A stretch of DNA of 64,000 bases from Vanilla planifolia (GCA_023846275.1 JAIUJO010000157.1:519412-583411), one strand, 5' to 3'. Positions 42,801 through 56,060 are shown, counted from the first letter of the stretch. Numbers and translations are program-made. Notes: a model not told the origin generated them from the sequence alone.

Positions 42801-45800
42801 GTAATGCAATAAAACAAAATTAAGATTATTTAAGGGTCAAAGTTGGAGAGTTATAATTTCATATTAATATAACATGATCAAAGAGAAGTATTTTAAGAAA
42901 AATGAGACCAATTGAGAAATTTGTTTCCAAAATAATAAGGAGATCAAGTGTAACCTGATTAAATGCCAACTCATTACAAATAAAAATAAGTCATAAGGAA
43001 TGTCGAAATCATAGAAAATAAAGTATTTGAAAATATAAAAATAAATATTTAACTGAATACAACATGCAAAGATTTATCAACAACCTTTGTTTTACCTTGC
43101 TTTAAACGAATATTAAATTATTATGTGTTACCAAAATAATCAAGCATAAATAAAAAACAAATTTATATTTGAATATTATGCAAACATATTTTAAAACTAA
43201 AATAAGATAAATTAAGGAAATATAATATAATTAATTAAAATTCATGTAAAGGTCATAAGAGAAAGGATTTTAAGTTACAAAATAATAAATTTAAATCCAA
43301 GGAAAAAATTTGAAGAAATGTGATAAATTGTTTGGAAAGCTGAATTGAGAGAATAAAGAAATCAAGCATAACATAATCTTCAATTACGGCATGAATCTAA
43401 ATGTCTTGTAAAGTGTTCCACAAAATTAGAACATAAAATAATTAATTATGTAGAAAGAAATGTTAAATTTTATAGAGTCCATATAGATGAATAAAAAGAT
43501 GCTTGGTTTGACAAAATTTACAAAATTAAATATCCATAAATAATAATAAACTAGTATCATAATTTTGAAGTAAATATATAGTAAAAATAAAAATAGTTAA
43601 ATTAGTGGAATGTAATACAACTTAATTAAAGTAATGTTTTGGTTACAAAAGATGAGAATTGCATTTCATAGTAATAAAACAAAATAGAAGAAAATATTTT
43701 GAAAAAATGAGATAAGATTTATGAGAATGTCATATTCAAAGAAATTTAGGTAATGTGTAACTTCATTAATCATCAAATCAGCCATAAATTTAATGTATTA
43801 TAAAGCTCGCCAAGCATTTAGAGAGGAATATACAAACATATAAAATTTATACTTAATTATATATAGCTCATTAAAAAATTTTGCAAATTATTATAATGAA
43901 TAAAAATTAATGATAATAAATTATTATTTTAATCTTAAGTAGAAGTAAATTGAGGTTAAAATTAGATAATTTGATGTAAAATAAAAAAATCAAATCGAAA
44001 CAACTTTATTGTATCAAAAGAGGAGATTTAGAGTTTCATAGTAATGTAAGCAAATCTAAGAATAAAATATCAAGAAAAGGGAAAATTATTAAAAAAAAGT
44101 TTAATTAGAACATACTAAGGAGTTCGAGTATAAAATCATTAATCATCAAAATAGGTACAAATAAAAATTCTTTATGAAACATGGCAAGTCATATAAATAC
44201 AATATTTTAAAAAAAACTTAAATTAGATGGAGGAGCTCAAGATGTGTTGAATGACATTTTTTGTCTTGATCAGATTATTTTTAGAATTATAATGAATTAA
44301 TAAATTAAGTATGAATAAATAATAATATATTATCATTTTAACATCAAGAAAATAAATATATAAATTTTAAAATGAGATAAATTGACTGAATGTAACATAA
44401 CCATACCTATGCAACATAAAGGTCACAAATGAGGTGATTTATGGTGACATATTGATATAACAAAAATGGAAGTAAAATATTTGAGGAAATTATGTAAAAT
44501 TTTATTGGAATATTGCATTACAACATATTCAAGAGTTAAGTGTAATATCATCCTTCATGAAATAGGGTATGATTCAAATGTTAGAGAAAGTATCCACAAG
44601 CACTAAAAATTAAAGTTTCTAAGAAGTTTAAGTTGAAAATTTAATTAGATATAGCTCATCAAGATGAGTTTATTGATGTCTACTTTATCATAGTTGAAGC
44701 TCAATTCGAATTATTAAGAATTACGAAGAAAAATTTTAATAAATAATAAAAACTTCTTATATTAATGTAAAATAAAAATACATATTAATGCTAAAATATG
44801 TTTAATTGAAACAAATTGATAAAATCAAATCAAAGAAATTTGATAGTCACATTATAGGAGAATTAAAGCTTGATATTGATATAACAAAATAAAGGAAAAA
44901 CATTTGAATGAATAAGACAAACTACATAGGAATGTTGCTTTCTATGATGCTAAGAAGATTAAGTGTAAAATTCTTAATCATTAAATAAAATATGAACCAA
45001 AATGTTTCCAAAAAAAGTGTAAAAGCCCAAGAAAATAAATTATTTGAAAATATAATAATATATTATCTATTTAATAGAGCTGATCGAGTTATTTTGAATG
45101 ATGTTCATTTTGTCTTAGTGAAAACTCAATTGCAATAACTACCAATTATAAATTTAAATAAACATGAATAATAATAAATTATCACCTTATTATTATGTAA
45201 TTATATAAAAAAGTTGAGACAAGCTAGATCAAAGATGTAATGTAACAATGTCAAAGTAATAAAATTGTGACAAAAGAGGAGAACTAGACTTAAATAGTAA
45301 TGTAACATAGTTAAAGAAAAAAAATTGAAAAATGAGATAAATTTTATAGGAAAATTGCTATGCAAGTTACTAAGGAGATTTAATGTAGCATCATCGACCA
45401 TTAAATAATGTCCAAATCAAAGTACATAAAACTTGTCAAAAAGCTAAAAAAATAAAATAATTAAAAATATTAAAAATATATATTTAACTGAGAAATGCTC
45501 TTTGGGATGAGTCGATCGACATTGTTTCATCTCGATGGTCCTTATTTAAAGTTACTAAGAATTATTAAATTAAATAACAAATAATAATAATAAATTATCA
45601 TTTTAATAATATGTAAATATTTATTATACTTGAAATGAGATAAGTTGAAGTAATGTAACATAGCAAATTAAAGCAATGCAAAAGTAAGATATTAGGAGAA
45701 TTAGAATTTAATAGTAATAGATTAAGGAAAACAAAAAATATTAGAAACAAAGATAAATTTTATAGGAAATTTGAATTCTATGATAATAAGAATTCGAGCA

Positions 45801-47436
45801 AAACATCTTTGATCATCAAATCATTTATGAATTGAAATGCCTCACTAACCATAAAAGAAGTTAGAAAATAAAATTTTAAAAATATTGAAATGAACATTTA
45901 GTTAGGCAAAGCTTGTTTAGATGAGACCAATGACATTTGTCTAAACTCAATTGGAACTCGTTTAGAGTTATGGTGAATTACCAAAACAAACATTTATTCA
46001 TAGTAATAAATTACTCTTTTAATATTATGGAAATATATATTCATAAAAAAATGTTATAAATTTATGAAATATAATATACCTAAATCATATCAATGTAAAC
46101 ATTACATGGGAGGAGATTTAGAGTTGTCTATCAATTTAACAAAATAAATGAAAAAACATATAAAAAATGATATAAATTACATAAGAAAGTTATGTTCCAA
46201 AAATATAATGGAGATCGAGTGTGTATCATCCTCAATTGATAAGTCGAGTATGAATAAAAATATCTTATAAATTGTGCAAAAGTATTTAGAAATAAAATAA
46301 TCAAAATTATATAAACATGTATTTAATTTCTTACAATTTATTAAGATGAGTTCATTGATGTTTTATTCATCTAGATTTGACTGCTTCTAAATATTGCAAA
46401 TTTTTAATCTAAAAGAGTATAAATAAAAATATTTTTCTAATCATTAGATATATATATGTATCAAAAGAAAAAATGAGATAAAGTTATGAAATATATTTTA
46501 ACTAAGGCATAAGAAAAGTTTGACGAAATTAGTTAAATTGTAAGTTGCATTCTAACAAGCAAATGGGGTAGAGTGTGATGTTTTTTATCATCAAATCATT
46601 TACAAATAAAAATGCTAAAAAAATCCAACCAAAATCCTTAGCAAAAAATTAATAATATATAGAATTAAATATTTAATTCCATAAATGTCATCATAATGAC
46701 TTCAATGTTATTTATTGTCTCGATAAGAAATTGCTTGAAAAAATATATTACATACTCGTCAATATACATTTATACTAGTTCAAAAAAATTCTATTCCAAG
46801 ATACTAAAAAGATCAAGTGTAAAATGTTTATTAAACAAATTAGGTATGAATCAAAATATCACATAAGAAAAAAAATTAAAGAATATATTTTAAATTAAAA
46901 AAATATTTAATTTCATAGACCTTGTTGAAATAAGTCCAATGATATTTATTTTGCATACATTTGACCACACTTGAAATTATTAAGAATTAACAATGTAAAA
47001 AAACAAACCTTACGAAATAATTTTTTAATGTTAAGCAAACTTATATTTAATTTTAAATGAGATAACTTGGAGAAACGTAAAATATTCCAATCAAAGTAAT
47101 CTAATAATAATATAATAGGATATTTTGAGTTTCATATTAATATAACCAAAAGAAATAAAAATTTTGAGAGAAAATGCGAAGAATTATACCAAAACATTGA
47201 ATTCTAAGATATTAAACAGAAAGAGTGTAATATCCTTAATCAAAAAACCATATATAAAATGAAAAGTTTGATATATGATGACAAAATAATAGAAAATAAA
47301 ATAAGTTAAAAAAAATCCTTAGTCTAACAAAATTTTTTTAATCTAGATCAAACATTTTTTGGAATTACTACAAATTATAAAATTTAAAAAGCATAACTAA
47401 TAATAAAAAATTATTTTGAAATTAAATATATATGTT

Positions 47437-47437
47437 A

Positions 47438-47469
<32 letters not shown>
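47437..47469. repeat. (AT)n microsatellite
   Basis: About 15 consecutive TA dinucleotides lie in the AT-rich part of a satellite monomer, where other monomers have short forms such as AATATATATTA. It is probably an expansion of that seed. Confidence 0.9.
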
Positions 47470-47472
<3 letters not shown>

Positions 47473-50058
47473 GCTCAAATGAGTTAAATTAAAGCAAATA
47501 CAATATGACAAAATCTTAAAGAAAAATTTGAGAAAATGAAATATTATTTGGGAATGTTGCATTCCAAAATACCAAGGAAATAGATTGTAAACTTTTGATC
47601 AATAAATTAAGAATGAATCAAAATTCCTCTTAAGGAAAAATAATTATTAGAAAAAATAATTTAGGAAAATGTATAAATTAATTTTTTTGATAGCGCTCTT
47701 TGGAACAAGCCTAATGATAGTTCTTCTATCTCAATCAAACATAGTTTTGAGTTACTATTAATTACTAAATGAAAAAAGCAAAAATAAAAACAATTATTAT
47801 GCTAATAATAAGTAATTGTATTAAAAATTTAGTATAAGGTTAATGCTAAGCAATTTGGGAGAATGAAATGAAAGTGTTGTTAAGGTTACTCGAGAGGAGA
47901 AATAGTGTTTCATAATAATATAACATAATATAACTAAACATAAATGAAAAAAGATAAATTACATAAGGAAATTATTTTCTAAGTTACCAAGGAGATGAAT
48001 TGCAAAATTCTCGAATATATAATCAAGTACAAGTTCATTGTCTTATAAAAAAATGCCAAAATTAAGAAATTAAAAATTATAACAATGAATGTTAAATTAG
48101 ATAGAGCACATCAAATTTAATCCAATGGCATTTATTTCAACTTCAACAGAGAAAGTTTGAAATTACTATGAATTATGAAATTGAGAAAGAATATAATAAT
48201 ATGCAAAGATATACTAAATTTGAAATGAGAAAATTTTATAAAAGGTATTATAACAAGTTATAAATCAATAGAAATGTCACTCGAGTGAAGATCTTGTGTT
48301 ATGTATTGGTATAATTAATTCAAAATAAAAAATATTGTAAAAACTGTATAAATTATATGAAAAAGATACATTTAGAGAAATTAAGGACAATGATAACATT
48401 GTTTCATCAAAACTAGTATTAATAAATGTATTTGAAAAAAGATAGAATTCTTTGAAAAATATTAAATCAATATTAAACAAAGTTTCTAAAAATATATTTA
48501 ACTTCGAAAAGCTCCTCAAGTATAGTCTATCGACATTTGTTGCAACTAGATTAGAACTTATTTCCAATTATTACAGATTATCAATGTAAATAAGCATAAA
48601 AGATAATAATTATTTCATTAATATGGAGTAAATTTATATCAAAATAAGAATAAAATAAATTGAAGTAATGTAATGTACCAAAATAAAACATTCTTAAAAA
48701 ATATTGCAATATAACAAAATCAAAGAAAAAATGGAAGAAATGAGATAAATTATGTGAGAAAGTTGCACTCAAAGAGATTAAGGAGATAGTTTGAAACATT
48801 CCCAAACATTAATATAGGTACGAAATGAAATGTCAAATAAAGAAAAAAAAATCTTACAACATATGATATAAAAAATTTAAATATAAATATTTAATTAGGT
48901 AGACATAATTAGATGAGTCCAATAATGTTACCTTCATCTCAAGGAAACCTTATATAGAAACACTATGAATTAAAAAAATAAATGAGGAAATAAATTGTTA
49001 TTCTAATATTAAGTAAATATATAACATGACTAAAATGGGATAAATTGTAGTAATATAATATCAGAAAATCATATTTGATTTTTTAAAAAAATGAAATAAA
49101 TTATAAATGGAATCTACATTCCATGATACAAAGGAGACTTAGTGTACTATCCTTGATCATGAAATCAAGTGCAAATTGAATATCTTGTAAAGCAAGCTAA
49201 CATCCTAAAAGAATTGAAAATATACAAAAAATATTTAACTTAATATAGCTTGTTGAGATGATATTGACTAGAGTTTTTAATTCTCCATTAATGATTGCTA
49301 TGAATTACTACGATTCACTAATACAAAAAACTTTAAATAAAAATAAGTTATTGCAATAGCTGCAAATCAAAATATATTAAGGTTGTAATATTTTATATCG
49401 AAAAAAATTTAAAAAAATAAGATAAATTTTTTACAATATTTCATTCTAAGATACTAAGAAGATAGAGTGAAACATTATCAGTGCTAAAATTAGATGCAAC
49501 TATAAATACCTCTCAAGGCATGCCAAAAACCTTAAAGAAATATATGTAAAAAAATAATATTTAATTTAATAGTGTGTCTTGTTGACTCCAACAACATTTG
49601 TTTCAACTCAATCAGACCTAACAAGGAATTACTGTGAATTATAAAAAATAAATTGCCATAAGTAATAACCAATGATTTTGCTAAAAATAAATAAATATAT
49701 AATAAATCTTGAATAAGTTAAATGTAAGCAATGTTTTATAAACAAACCAAAGATATTTTAAAGTTACATAAGTTAACAAATAAATTTTCATAAAATTATA
49801 AAACAAATAAATCTAAAACTTTTAAAGAGATGAGATAAATTGAATGAGAAAGTCGCATTTTTTTTATTACTAAAAAGACTAAGTACATTCATGATCATAC
49901 AATTACTTTTATATTGCAAAATAACAATATCAGTGTATATTAAGACATATATGGTAAGTGTAAAGTTATTGGCAAAAGTTCATATGCATAATAATTTATA
50001 GTTCATTATCTTTGGGATAATCCTTATATAATAATAAAGTTTTGTCATTTATATTATT

Positions 50059-50174
50059 GTGTATCTAGACCAAAATTAGGGAACATGAACTAATTAGAAT
50101 TAAAAAATTAAGCATGCTTGAGTGGGAGTAGTATTTGGATATGTGACCATTGTAGAATTCCTCATGTCGTACAT
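50059..50174 (+). pseudogene. 5S rRNA pseudogene, copy 1
   Basis: The core reads AATTAAGCATGCTTGAGTGG then GAGTAGTATTTGGATATGTG, matching the plant 5S A box (AAGTTAAGCGTGCTTGGGCG) and the following GAGAGTAGTACTAGGATGGG. TGACC of the C box is kept. The 5' third is the most diverged part (CAGCACTAAAGCACCGG is not recognisable). Six T residues follow the 3' end, which would serve as a Pol III stop. Confidence 0.88.
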
Positions 50175-50794
50175 ATTTTTTCATAACATTCTTTTTTTAA
50201 AAGAATGGTATTTGATTTTAATAACATGCAATTATTAAAATATTTATTTAATATTAATTATTTTTAAAAATTACCATTTAGTGATTAATTATTAATATTA
50301 GGTTTAAAACATTACTTTTAATTTCATATATAACAAATTCATTAAATCATATTGTATAATAAAAAATATAACTTTAAAAATTTTTTATATTGAGAAAAAA
50401 TGGTTATATCATTTAAAATAATTTAGAATTAATTTATATTTATAATCATTCATACATGTTACATATAAAATGTTTTAAATATAGAAATATGATATTATAA
50501 ATACAAAAAATTTTAAATAATATCACATATTTATAGTTATTATCTATATTGTCATATAAAGATAATTTACTAAAATTAATATATTATTTATTATTTAATT
50601 AGCATTTTTAATTATAGGTATGAATAAAAGAATCTTAAATTAATAATCAAATATTCTTTAAAATTTTATAATATTCTAAAAAAATAATAAACCTCAAATA
50701 TTTTTAATATTTTTAATATTATAAATGATTAACCTATTATATCTAATAAATACTAGAAATTTTGTTATTAAGATTTAATTTTTATTCAATTATT

Positions 50795-51238
50795 TCTCCC
50801 ACCTTTTCCCCTCATCTGAATGTCTCTCAAATTCTCTCCCTTTAGAAGACCTCATCTTGCGTATAATTTTTTATAATATTCATTTTCGTAATGAATGACA
50901 TTCTATTTTAATAACATCTTAGTATTGAAAGATTAACTTTTATTTCATTATTTTACTCACTTTTTTATCTCAGTGCCTCTTAAATTCCCTCACTTCTTTC
51001 TTTCTCTAATTTTTTTCCTCCATTTTTAATCTCTTTATATTCTCCCCTCCCCCCTCTCCTTTTTCTTCTCTATTTTCTCATTTGTATCTCTCTTTTACTT
51101 TGTGGTCTATTCTTTCAATCTCCTCTATTTTCTTTCTTTTTCTTATCATATCCATTGAGTCATCTCGAACCTTTCTCTTTCACCATATTCCATTCAATTC
51201 TGCTTTATCAATCCATGATTAGAGTAGTTATTTTCAAC
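50795..51238. other. Spacer pyrimidine-rich tract 1, interrupted by a 5S fragment
   Basis: The + strand here is nearly all C and T. The opening phrase (TTATTTCTC...) occurs twice, at about 50795 and 50945, because a 5S 3' end with its downstream spacer lies between. This accounts for the extra length of the first unit. Confidence 0.7.
50843..50864 (+). pseudogene. 5S rRNA 3'-end fragment (copy 1b)
   Basis: AGAAGACCTCATCTTGCGTA corresponds to the last 20 or so bases of plant 5S (GGAAGTCCTCGTGTTGCA). It is followed, as at full copies, by a T run and the AATGAATGACATTCTATTTT spacer start (full copies: AATGAATGACATTTGATTTT). The rest of the 5S is absent, and pyrimidine-tract sequence abuts directly. 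Confidence 0.65.
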
Positions 51239-51571
51239 TATATAATCTTTTTCCCTATAAATTAAATTTTTTTGAGAAATCTATTATCTTTCATTGTTTC
51301 ATATATATTAATTATGATAGATATATATTGTATTATTTATATTTGTTATATATCTAATTTTAATATTTATAAAAATGATAACTTAATGGTATTTAAATTT
51401 TTATTAACTTTATACCAATAAAATATTTATATTATAATGTATTATGACCTACATAATAGCCATTAAGTTTTTTAAAAGTGCATAGGCATTAAAATTTAAA
51501 ACAATTCTAAACTAATTTATTACCTTTTGGACAATAATTGCACAACTATTAGTTTATGGCTTTTATATTAT

Positions 51572-51686
51572 TTTAGATCACACCATCATTACAGCACTAG
51601 ATCTAATTAGAAGTCCAAAGTTTAGAATGCCAGGTGTGGTGGTATTTGGGATGGATGACTTCATCAAAAGTAATCATGTTACACAT
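51572..51686 (+). pseudogene. 5S rRNA pseudogene, copy 2
   Basis: The 5' part is well kept (GATCACACCATCATTACAGC then ACTAGATCTAATTAGAAGTC, against GATCATACCAGCACTAAAGC and ACCGGATCCCATCAGAACTC). The A box is damaged (CAAAGTTTAGAATGCC), while GGGATGGATGACTTC retains the C box with one change. The copy ends in GTTACAC before a T run. Confidence 0.88.
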
Positions 51687-52315
51687 TTTTTATAAGTATT
51701 TTTTTTATGAATGACAAATGATTTTTATAACATGTTATTGTTAAAAATTTAAATTATTATAAATTACAGTTTTTAACTACTATCATAGTTATTAATTACT
51801 AATGTTATCTTTATAACATTATTAAAAATTTTTATTTAATATTGAATGTTGTACTTGATATGATATCATAAAATAATAATGATGATGTTATTTAATATTA
51901 AGCAAGGTAGCTTATATCTATGATGATAGATTATAATTGATGTCTTTATAATCATATATAAATACTATGTATAAAATTTCTTAAATATAGTAATAACATA
52001 TTATAAAATATTGAAAGTAAAAAAGAATAACATTAATGTTAAATATTTTTTAAACTTATTATCTATATTACTTCATAAATAGATAATATATTACAATAAT
52101 TATATCATTAATTATCTAAAGAAAAATTTAATTATAAGTATCAATAAAACATTTCTAAAGTAATATTGAAAACATTATTTAGATATTTGTAATTTACTAA
52201 AATAATATTAAACCTTAAATATATTTATATTTTAATTTGATTAAACATTATATACAATTAAATTATTACATTTATGTACTACAACTATAACTATTAATAT
52301 TTCAATTTTATTTTA

Positions 52316-52660
52316 TTATTTCTCACGCCTTTTCTCTTAATCTCCTTGTCCCTCATATCCTCTCACTTCCTTCTCTTTTCGATTGTTATTCTCTTATTTA
52401 TCACTTTAATCTTTATATCTTTATATCTTCTTACCTACTCTCTCTCCTTAACCCTTCTTTACTTTGTAATTTCTCTCTCTTACACTTATTTATTTGTTAT
52501 CTCTAAAACTTTTATGTTCTCTTTTTTTGGTTTCCACTTCATTAAATCGTCTCTTTCTTCTCTAATACAATTTGTTCCCTTTTTCCCTATTATAAATCCA
52601 TGACTTTCTCTTCCTCTTGCAAAATAGTTATGTTCGTCTCCACAATCACTTTTTTTACCA
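52316..52660. other. Spacer pyrimidine-rich tract 2
   Basis: About 340 bp of C/T-rich + strand between 5S copies 2 and 3. The 85-codon open frame within it is a low-complexity Leu/Ser/Phe string caused by the composition. Confidence 0.75.
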
Positions 52661-53017
52661 TTAATTAAAAATATTTAAGAAATATCTCGTTTTATATAGT
52701 TTAATATGTAATATTTAAGATAAATTTATATTTTATTATTTATACTTACTACATAATTTACTTGTTTTGTTCATAAGATTGATAACTTAATGGCAAAAAT
52801 GTTATGAATTCATATTTAGTTTATCAAAAATAAGAATTCAGATAATTTTTATTAATTTTAGTTAAATAAAAGTTTTATATTAGAATATGTCTAAGATGCA
52901 CAATATGCATAATTATTTTCAAAAGTGTCAATGAATGATAATTTAGAAAAGTTTAGATAAAGTTCGTTATCTTTAGGAGATTAATGACACAACTATAATT
53001 CTTTTTTACATTTGTAA

Positions 53018-53135
53018 GCATGTGCAACCACAAAGGCATTATTTTTTTGATGACAGAAGAACTTAAAAGTTAAGGATGTTAGGGTGAGAGTAGTACAAAT
53101 ATTTCTGACCTCTGGGAAGTCCTGAAGTTACACAT
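53018..53135 (+). pseudogene. 5S rRNA pseudogene, copy 3
   Basis: The middle and 3' half are good: AAAAGTTAAGGATGTTAGGG, TGAGAGTAGTAC, TGACCTCTGGGAAGTCCTGA, and GTTACAC at the end. CTCTGGGAAGTCCT is the closest match in the window to the functional 3' domain (CTCCTGGGAAGTCCT). The 5' half (GCATGTGCAACCACAAAGGC) is poor. Confidence 0.88.
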
Positions 53136-53771
53136 ATCTTCATCGTAATCCCTTTTTTGGTAAATGATATTTAATTTTAACAAGTGTTTAGATTAAGAAG
53201 AACCTAGTTATTAAAAATTATTTTTATAATTAAAAATTTTTTGTTTAATTACTGATATTAACCTTACAACATCATTATAAATTTCATTAATAATAAATAT
53301 AAAATTTAATATTATATAATAAAATAAATATTTTAATATATTTTTATTATGAGAAAAAATTATATCAATTATAATAAATTATAATTAATATATTTTTAAA
53401 ACTTCATATAAGTTATATAAAAAAAGTTACAAATTATGATGATAATTTATTATAGAATATTGCAAATCTAAAATTTTGTCATTTTGGCAAAAAATTATTT
53501 ATGTTAACTATCTATATTATTTCAAATAAGATAATATATTAGAATAATAATATTATTTATGATTTAATTAACTGTATAATTTATTTGATTAAATTAAAAA
53601 TAATATTAAATTAAAACAAAAAATATATTTGAAACATTTTAAATATACTAAAATAATAATAAAACTCACATTTATTTTATATTTTAAAATTATTAAAAAT
53701 TATTTATTACAAATTTATAATATTTAATAAATATTATTGGTTTAATTATTAAGATTTAAATTTTATTTAAT

Positions 53772-54030
53772 TATTTATTTGAGTAGCTTCTCCATACTCA
53801 ATGCCTCCCATTTTCTCCTATTTTCTTATCTATTTACTCATTTCTCTCTTTCATTATTTATTTTCTTTATCACTTATAACTTCTCTCGTTTCCTTATCCT
53901 CTCTGTTCAATTGTCTCTCTTCTATCTCGTTTACCATTTTCCTTTATTAACTTCCTATAAATTTGTGATTTTCTCTCATTATAAAATAATTATCTCCATC
54001 TATATAATCTCTTTTTTAGGCCCATCAATT
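53772..54030. other. Spacer pyrimidine-rich tract 3
   Basis: C/T-rich + strand between 5S copies 3 and 4. A 110-codon open frame (53779-54111) spans it, but it is a biased Ser/Leu/Phe/Ile string without any domain, so it is not called as a gene. Confidence 0.75.
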
Positions 54031-54344
54031 AATGTTTTAAACAGATCTCTCATGTTGCATTATTTAATATTTATTAATGTTATTCCTAATAATTTGATAT
54101 TTTATTTGTAATATGAAAAAAAAGTCTTATACATTAATGTTTACATTATGAAAAATAAATATTTATATTATATTTTTATTAATTTTGATATAAATAAAAT
54201 ATTTGTATTTGAGTATATTATAACATATATGATAAGCACAATTTTGTTTAAAATTGATATGCATAGGAATTCAAAAAATTCAAAAATGGTACATTATTTT
54301 TAAGACAATAATTGCAAAATAATGATTATTTTTATTTTGTTTGC

Positions 54345-54460
54345 AAGTGTGATCGCACTAGCATTATAGCATTTGATCTTATTTGTACTAGAGAGTTAAG
54401 CACGCTCGAGCAAGACTAGTATTTATATGTGTGACCCATGAGAAATCCTCATGTTGGAAA
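54345..54460 (+). pseudogene. 5S rRNA pseudogene, copy 4
   Basis: This is one of the best preserved copies: GTGTGATCGCACTAGCATTA and TAGCATTTGATCTTATTTGT align base for base with the 5S 5' half, followed by GAGTTAAGCACGCTCGAGCA (A box, with two surviving CpG) and TGTGTGACCCATGAGAAATC then CTCATGTTGG. Most differences from the plant consensus are C-to-T or G-to-A. Confidence 0.9.
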
Positions 54461-55017
54461 TATTTTTTCATAACATTCCTTTTTCTAACGAATGACATTT
54501 GATTTTAAAATTATCATTTAAGTAATTATATTTTATATTAACTTTATAACATCATTGTAAATCTCATATAATAAAATAGTTCCTTTAATATAGTTTAATT
54601 TTGAGAAACATAACATATATAAAGAATAATAAATTAGAATTAATAAATTTTTATAATCATATATTCATGCTTTGAATACAAGTTTTTAGATATAATAATA
54701 ATATATTACAAAATATTAGAAATCTAGAATTATATCATTTATGTCAAATAATATTTTTATTTATTATTTATATTATGTCTTATGAAGATAATATTATAGA
54801 TTAATAACATAAGTTATTATTTAATTATAATTTGACATTAATTGAACAATTAAAATAATATTAAATTAATCATTAATAAAATAATATAAATGTATTTATT
54901 ATTTTAAAAATAATAAATCTTACATTTTTATATTTTAATTTTTTAAAAAAGTATATATGATTAACTTGTAATATTTAATAAATATTATAAATTTAACTAT
55001 TAAGATTTAATATTTTT

Positions 55018-55345
55018 TCATTATTTCTCTTACTTTTTCTACTTTATGTAATTTTCTCTTACATTCTCTCACTTCTTTCTTTCTGCCATTATCATTATTA
55101 TTTTATTCAATATTCTCAATCTCTTTATATTCACTTTCCTCACTCCATTTTATTCTCTATTTTCTCATTTCCATTTATTTTTTTATTTTTTTATTTGTTT
55201 TGTTTATCTAATCTATTTTCTTTATTTTCCTTAACCTCTCCATTAAGTCATCTCTTATTTCTCTCTTTTATTATTTTCCATTCAATTCCTCCATATCAAT
55301 CTTTGACTGGAATGGTTATTTTCGGCAAAATCGTCTCTTTTTTGG
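55018..55345. other. Spacer pyrimidine-rich tract 4
   Basis: C/T-rich + strand between 5S copies 4 and 5, ending about 90 bp before the left edge of the 2.14-kb duplication. It contains a 77-codon low-complexity open frame that is not a gene. Confidence 0.75.
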
Positions 55346-55690
55346 CCATATCAGTTAATTTTTTTTCAAGTTTATTATATATTAATTATTATAAATATAT
55401 ATTTTTATTATTCATATTTATTATGTAATACAAGGTTTTATTTATATGAATGATAAATTAATGGAGCAAAATCTTATATATTAACATTCTTTTTAAAAAA
55501 GATAGTAGTTTATGTAAAATAAGTATTTCAATATTAATAAAATATTTAAATTTTGTTTATTATGACATGTACAATAAACATTAATTTTTTTTAAAAGAGT
55601 ATATGCATTAAAATTTAAAAAAATTCTCAATAGTTTGTTATTTTTCATACAACAATCAGACAACTATTAGTTTTTTGTTTTTTTATTATT

Positions 55691-55804
55691 GTGTGACGAC
55701 ACCATCATTATTGAACTAGATTAATTAGATTTCAAAAGTTAAGAATGCTTGGGTGAGAGTGTGTTAGGAAATGTGACATCATGAGAAGTTTTAATGTTAT
55801 ACAT
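55691..55804 (+). pseudogene. 5S rRNA pseudogene, copy 5
   Basis: GTGTGACGACACCATCATTA opens the copy. CAAAAGTTAAGAATGCTTGG and GTGAGAGTGTGTTAGGAAAT give the A box and the loop after it, and the copy closes with GTTATACAT and a T run. Its spacer is only about 250 bp, because the middle of the spacer, including the pyrimidine tract, is deleted before 5S copy 6. Confidence 0.88.
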
Positions 55805-56060
55805 ATTTTTTCATGGCATTCTTTTTTCTAATTAGTGATAATGGATGTTAAGAACATGTTCATGTTAAGAAAATTAAATTCTAATAAATGGTAGATTTTA
55901 AGTTTTAGTAATTAATTATTAATGTCAACTTTAGGGTTTACTAAAAAGTTATTTCATAAAAATGATATTCTTCATATGGTATGATAATTTTAAAAGTTTC
56001 ATATATAGTTCACTTTTTTTTAGATAACAATTACACAACTATGATTTTTTGGGCTTTTAT

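Larger units (their letters stand above)
24728..49920 (+). repeat. Satellite array block C, ~420-bp monomer, forward orientation
   Basis: After the inverted block the forward order resumes at about 24728, with AATGAAATAAAATATATAAG then TTTCCATTCTAAGATACTGA, and continues without another orientation change to about 49920 (roughly 60 monomers). Examples of the GAGCTCAT-like box with its GATAGA lead are near 29045, 31341, 33739, 37430, 42645, 44645 and 45076. Monomer length drifts between about 350 and 430 bp. Short open frames here lie almost entirely on the minus strand and recur at similar monomer phases, so they are a by-product of the repeat composition and not genes. No non-satellite insertion longer than about 100 bp was recognised inside the block. 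Confidence 0.9.

Noticed and set aside
48277-48567. 96-codon minus-strand open frame
   Set aside because: It spans satellite monomers. Comparable minus-strand frames recur across the forward satellite blocks (e.g. 10255-10470, 27559-27774, 45201-45401) at repeat spacing, and no frame is conserved between monomers.
8695-49920. The regularly spaced repeats as a CRISPR array
   Set aside because: The period is about 420 bp and the whole unit is repetitive and diverged. There are no identical short repeats with unique spacers, and the DNA is plant nuclear.
53779-54111. 110-codon open frame on the + strand, the longest in the window
   Set aside because: It lies over the pyrimidine-rich tract of a 5S spacer and encodes a biased Leu/Ser/Phe/Ile string with no domain. 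Similar frames occur at 52346-52603 and 55195-55428 in the equivalent tracts, so composition explains them.
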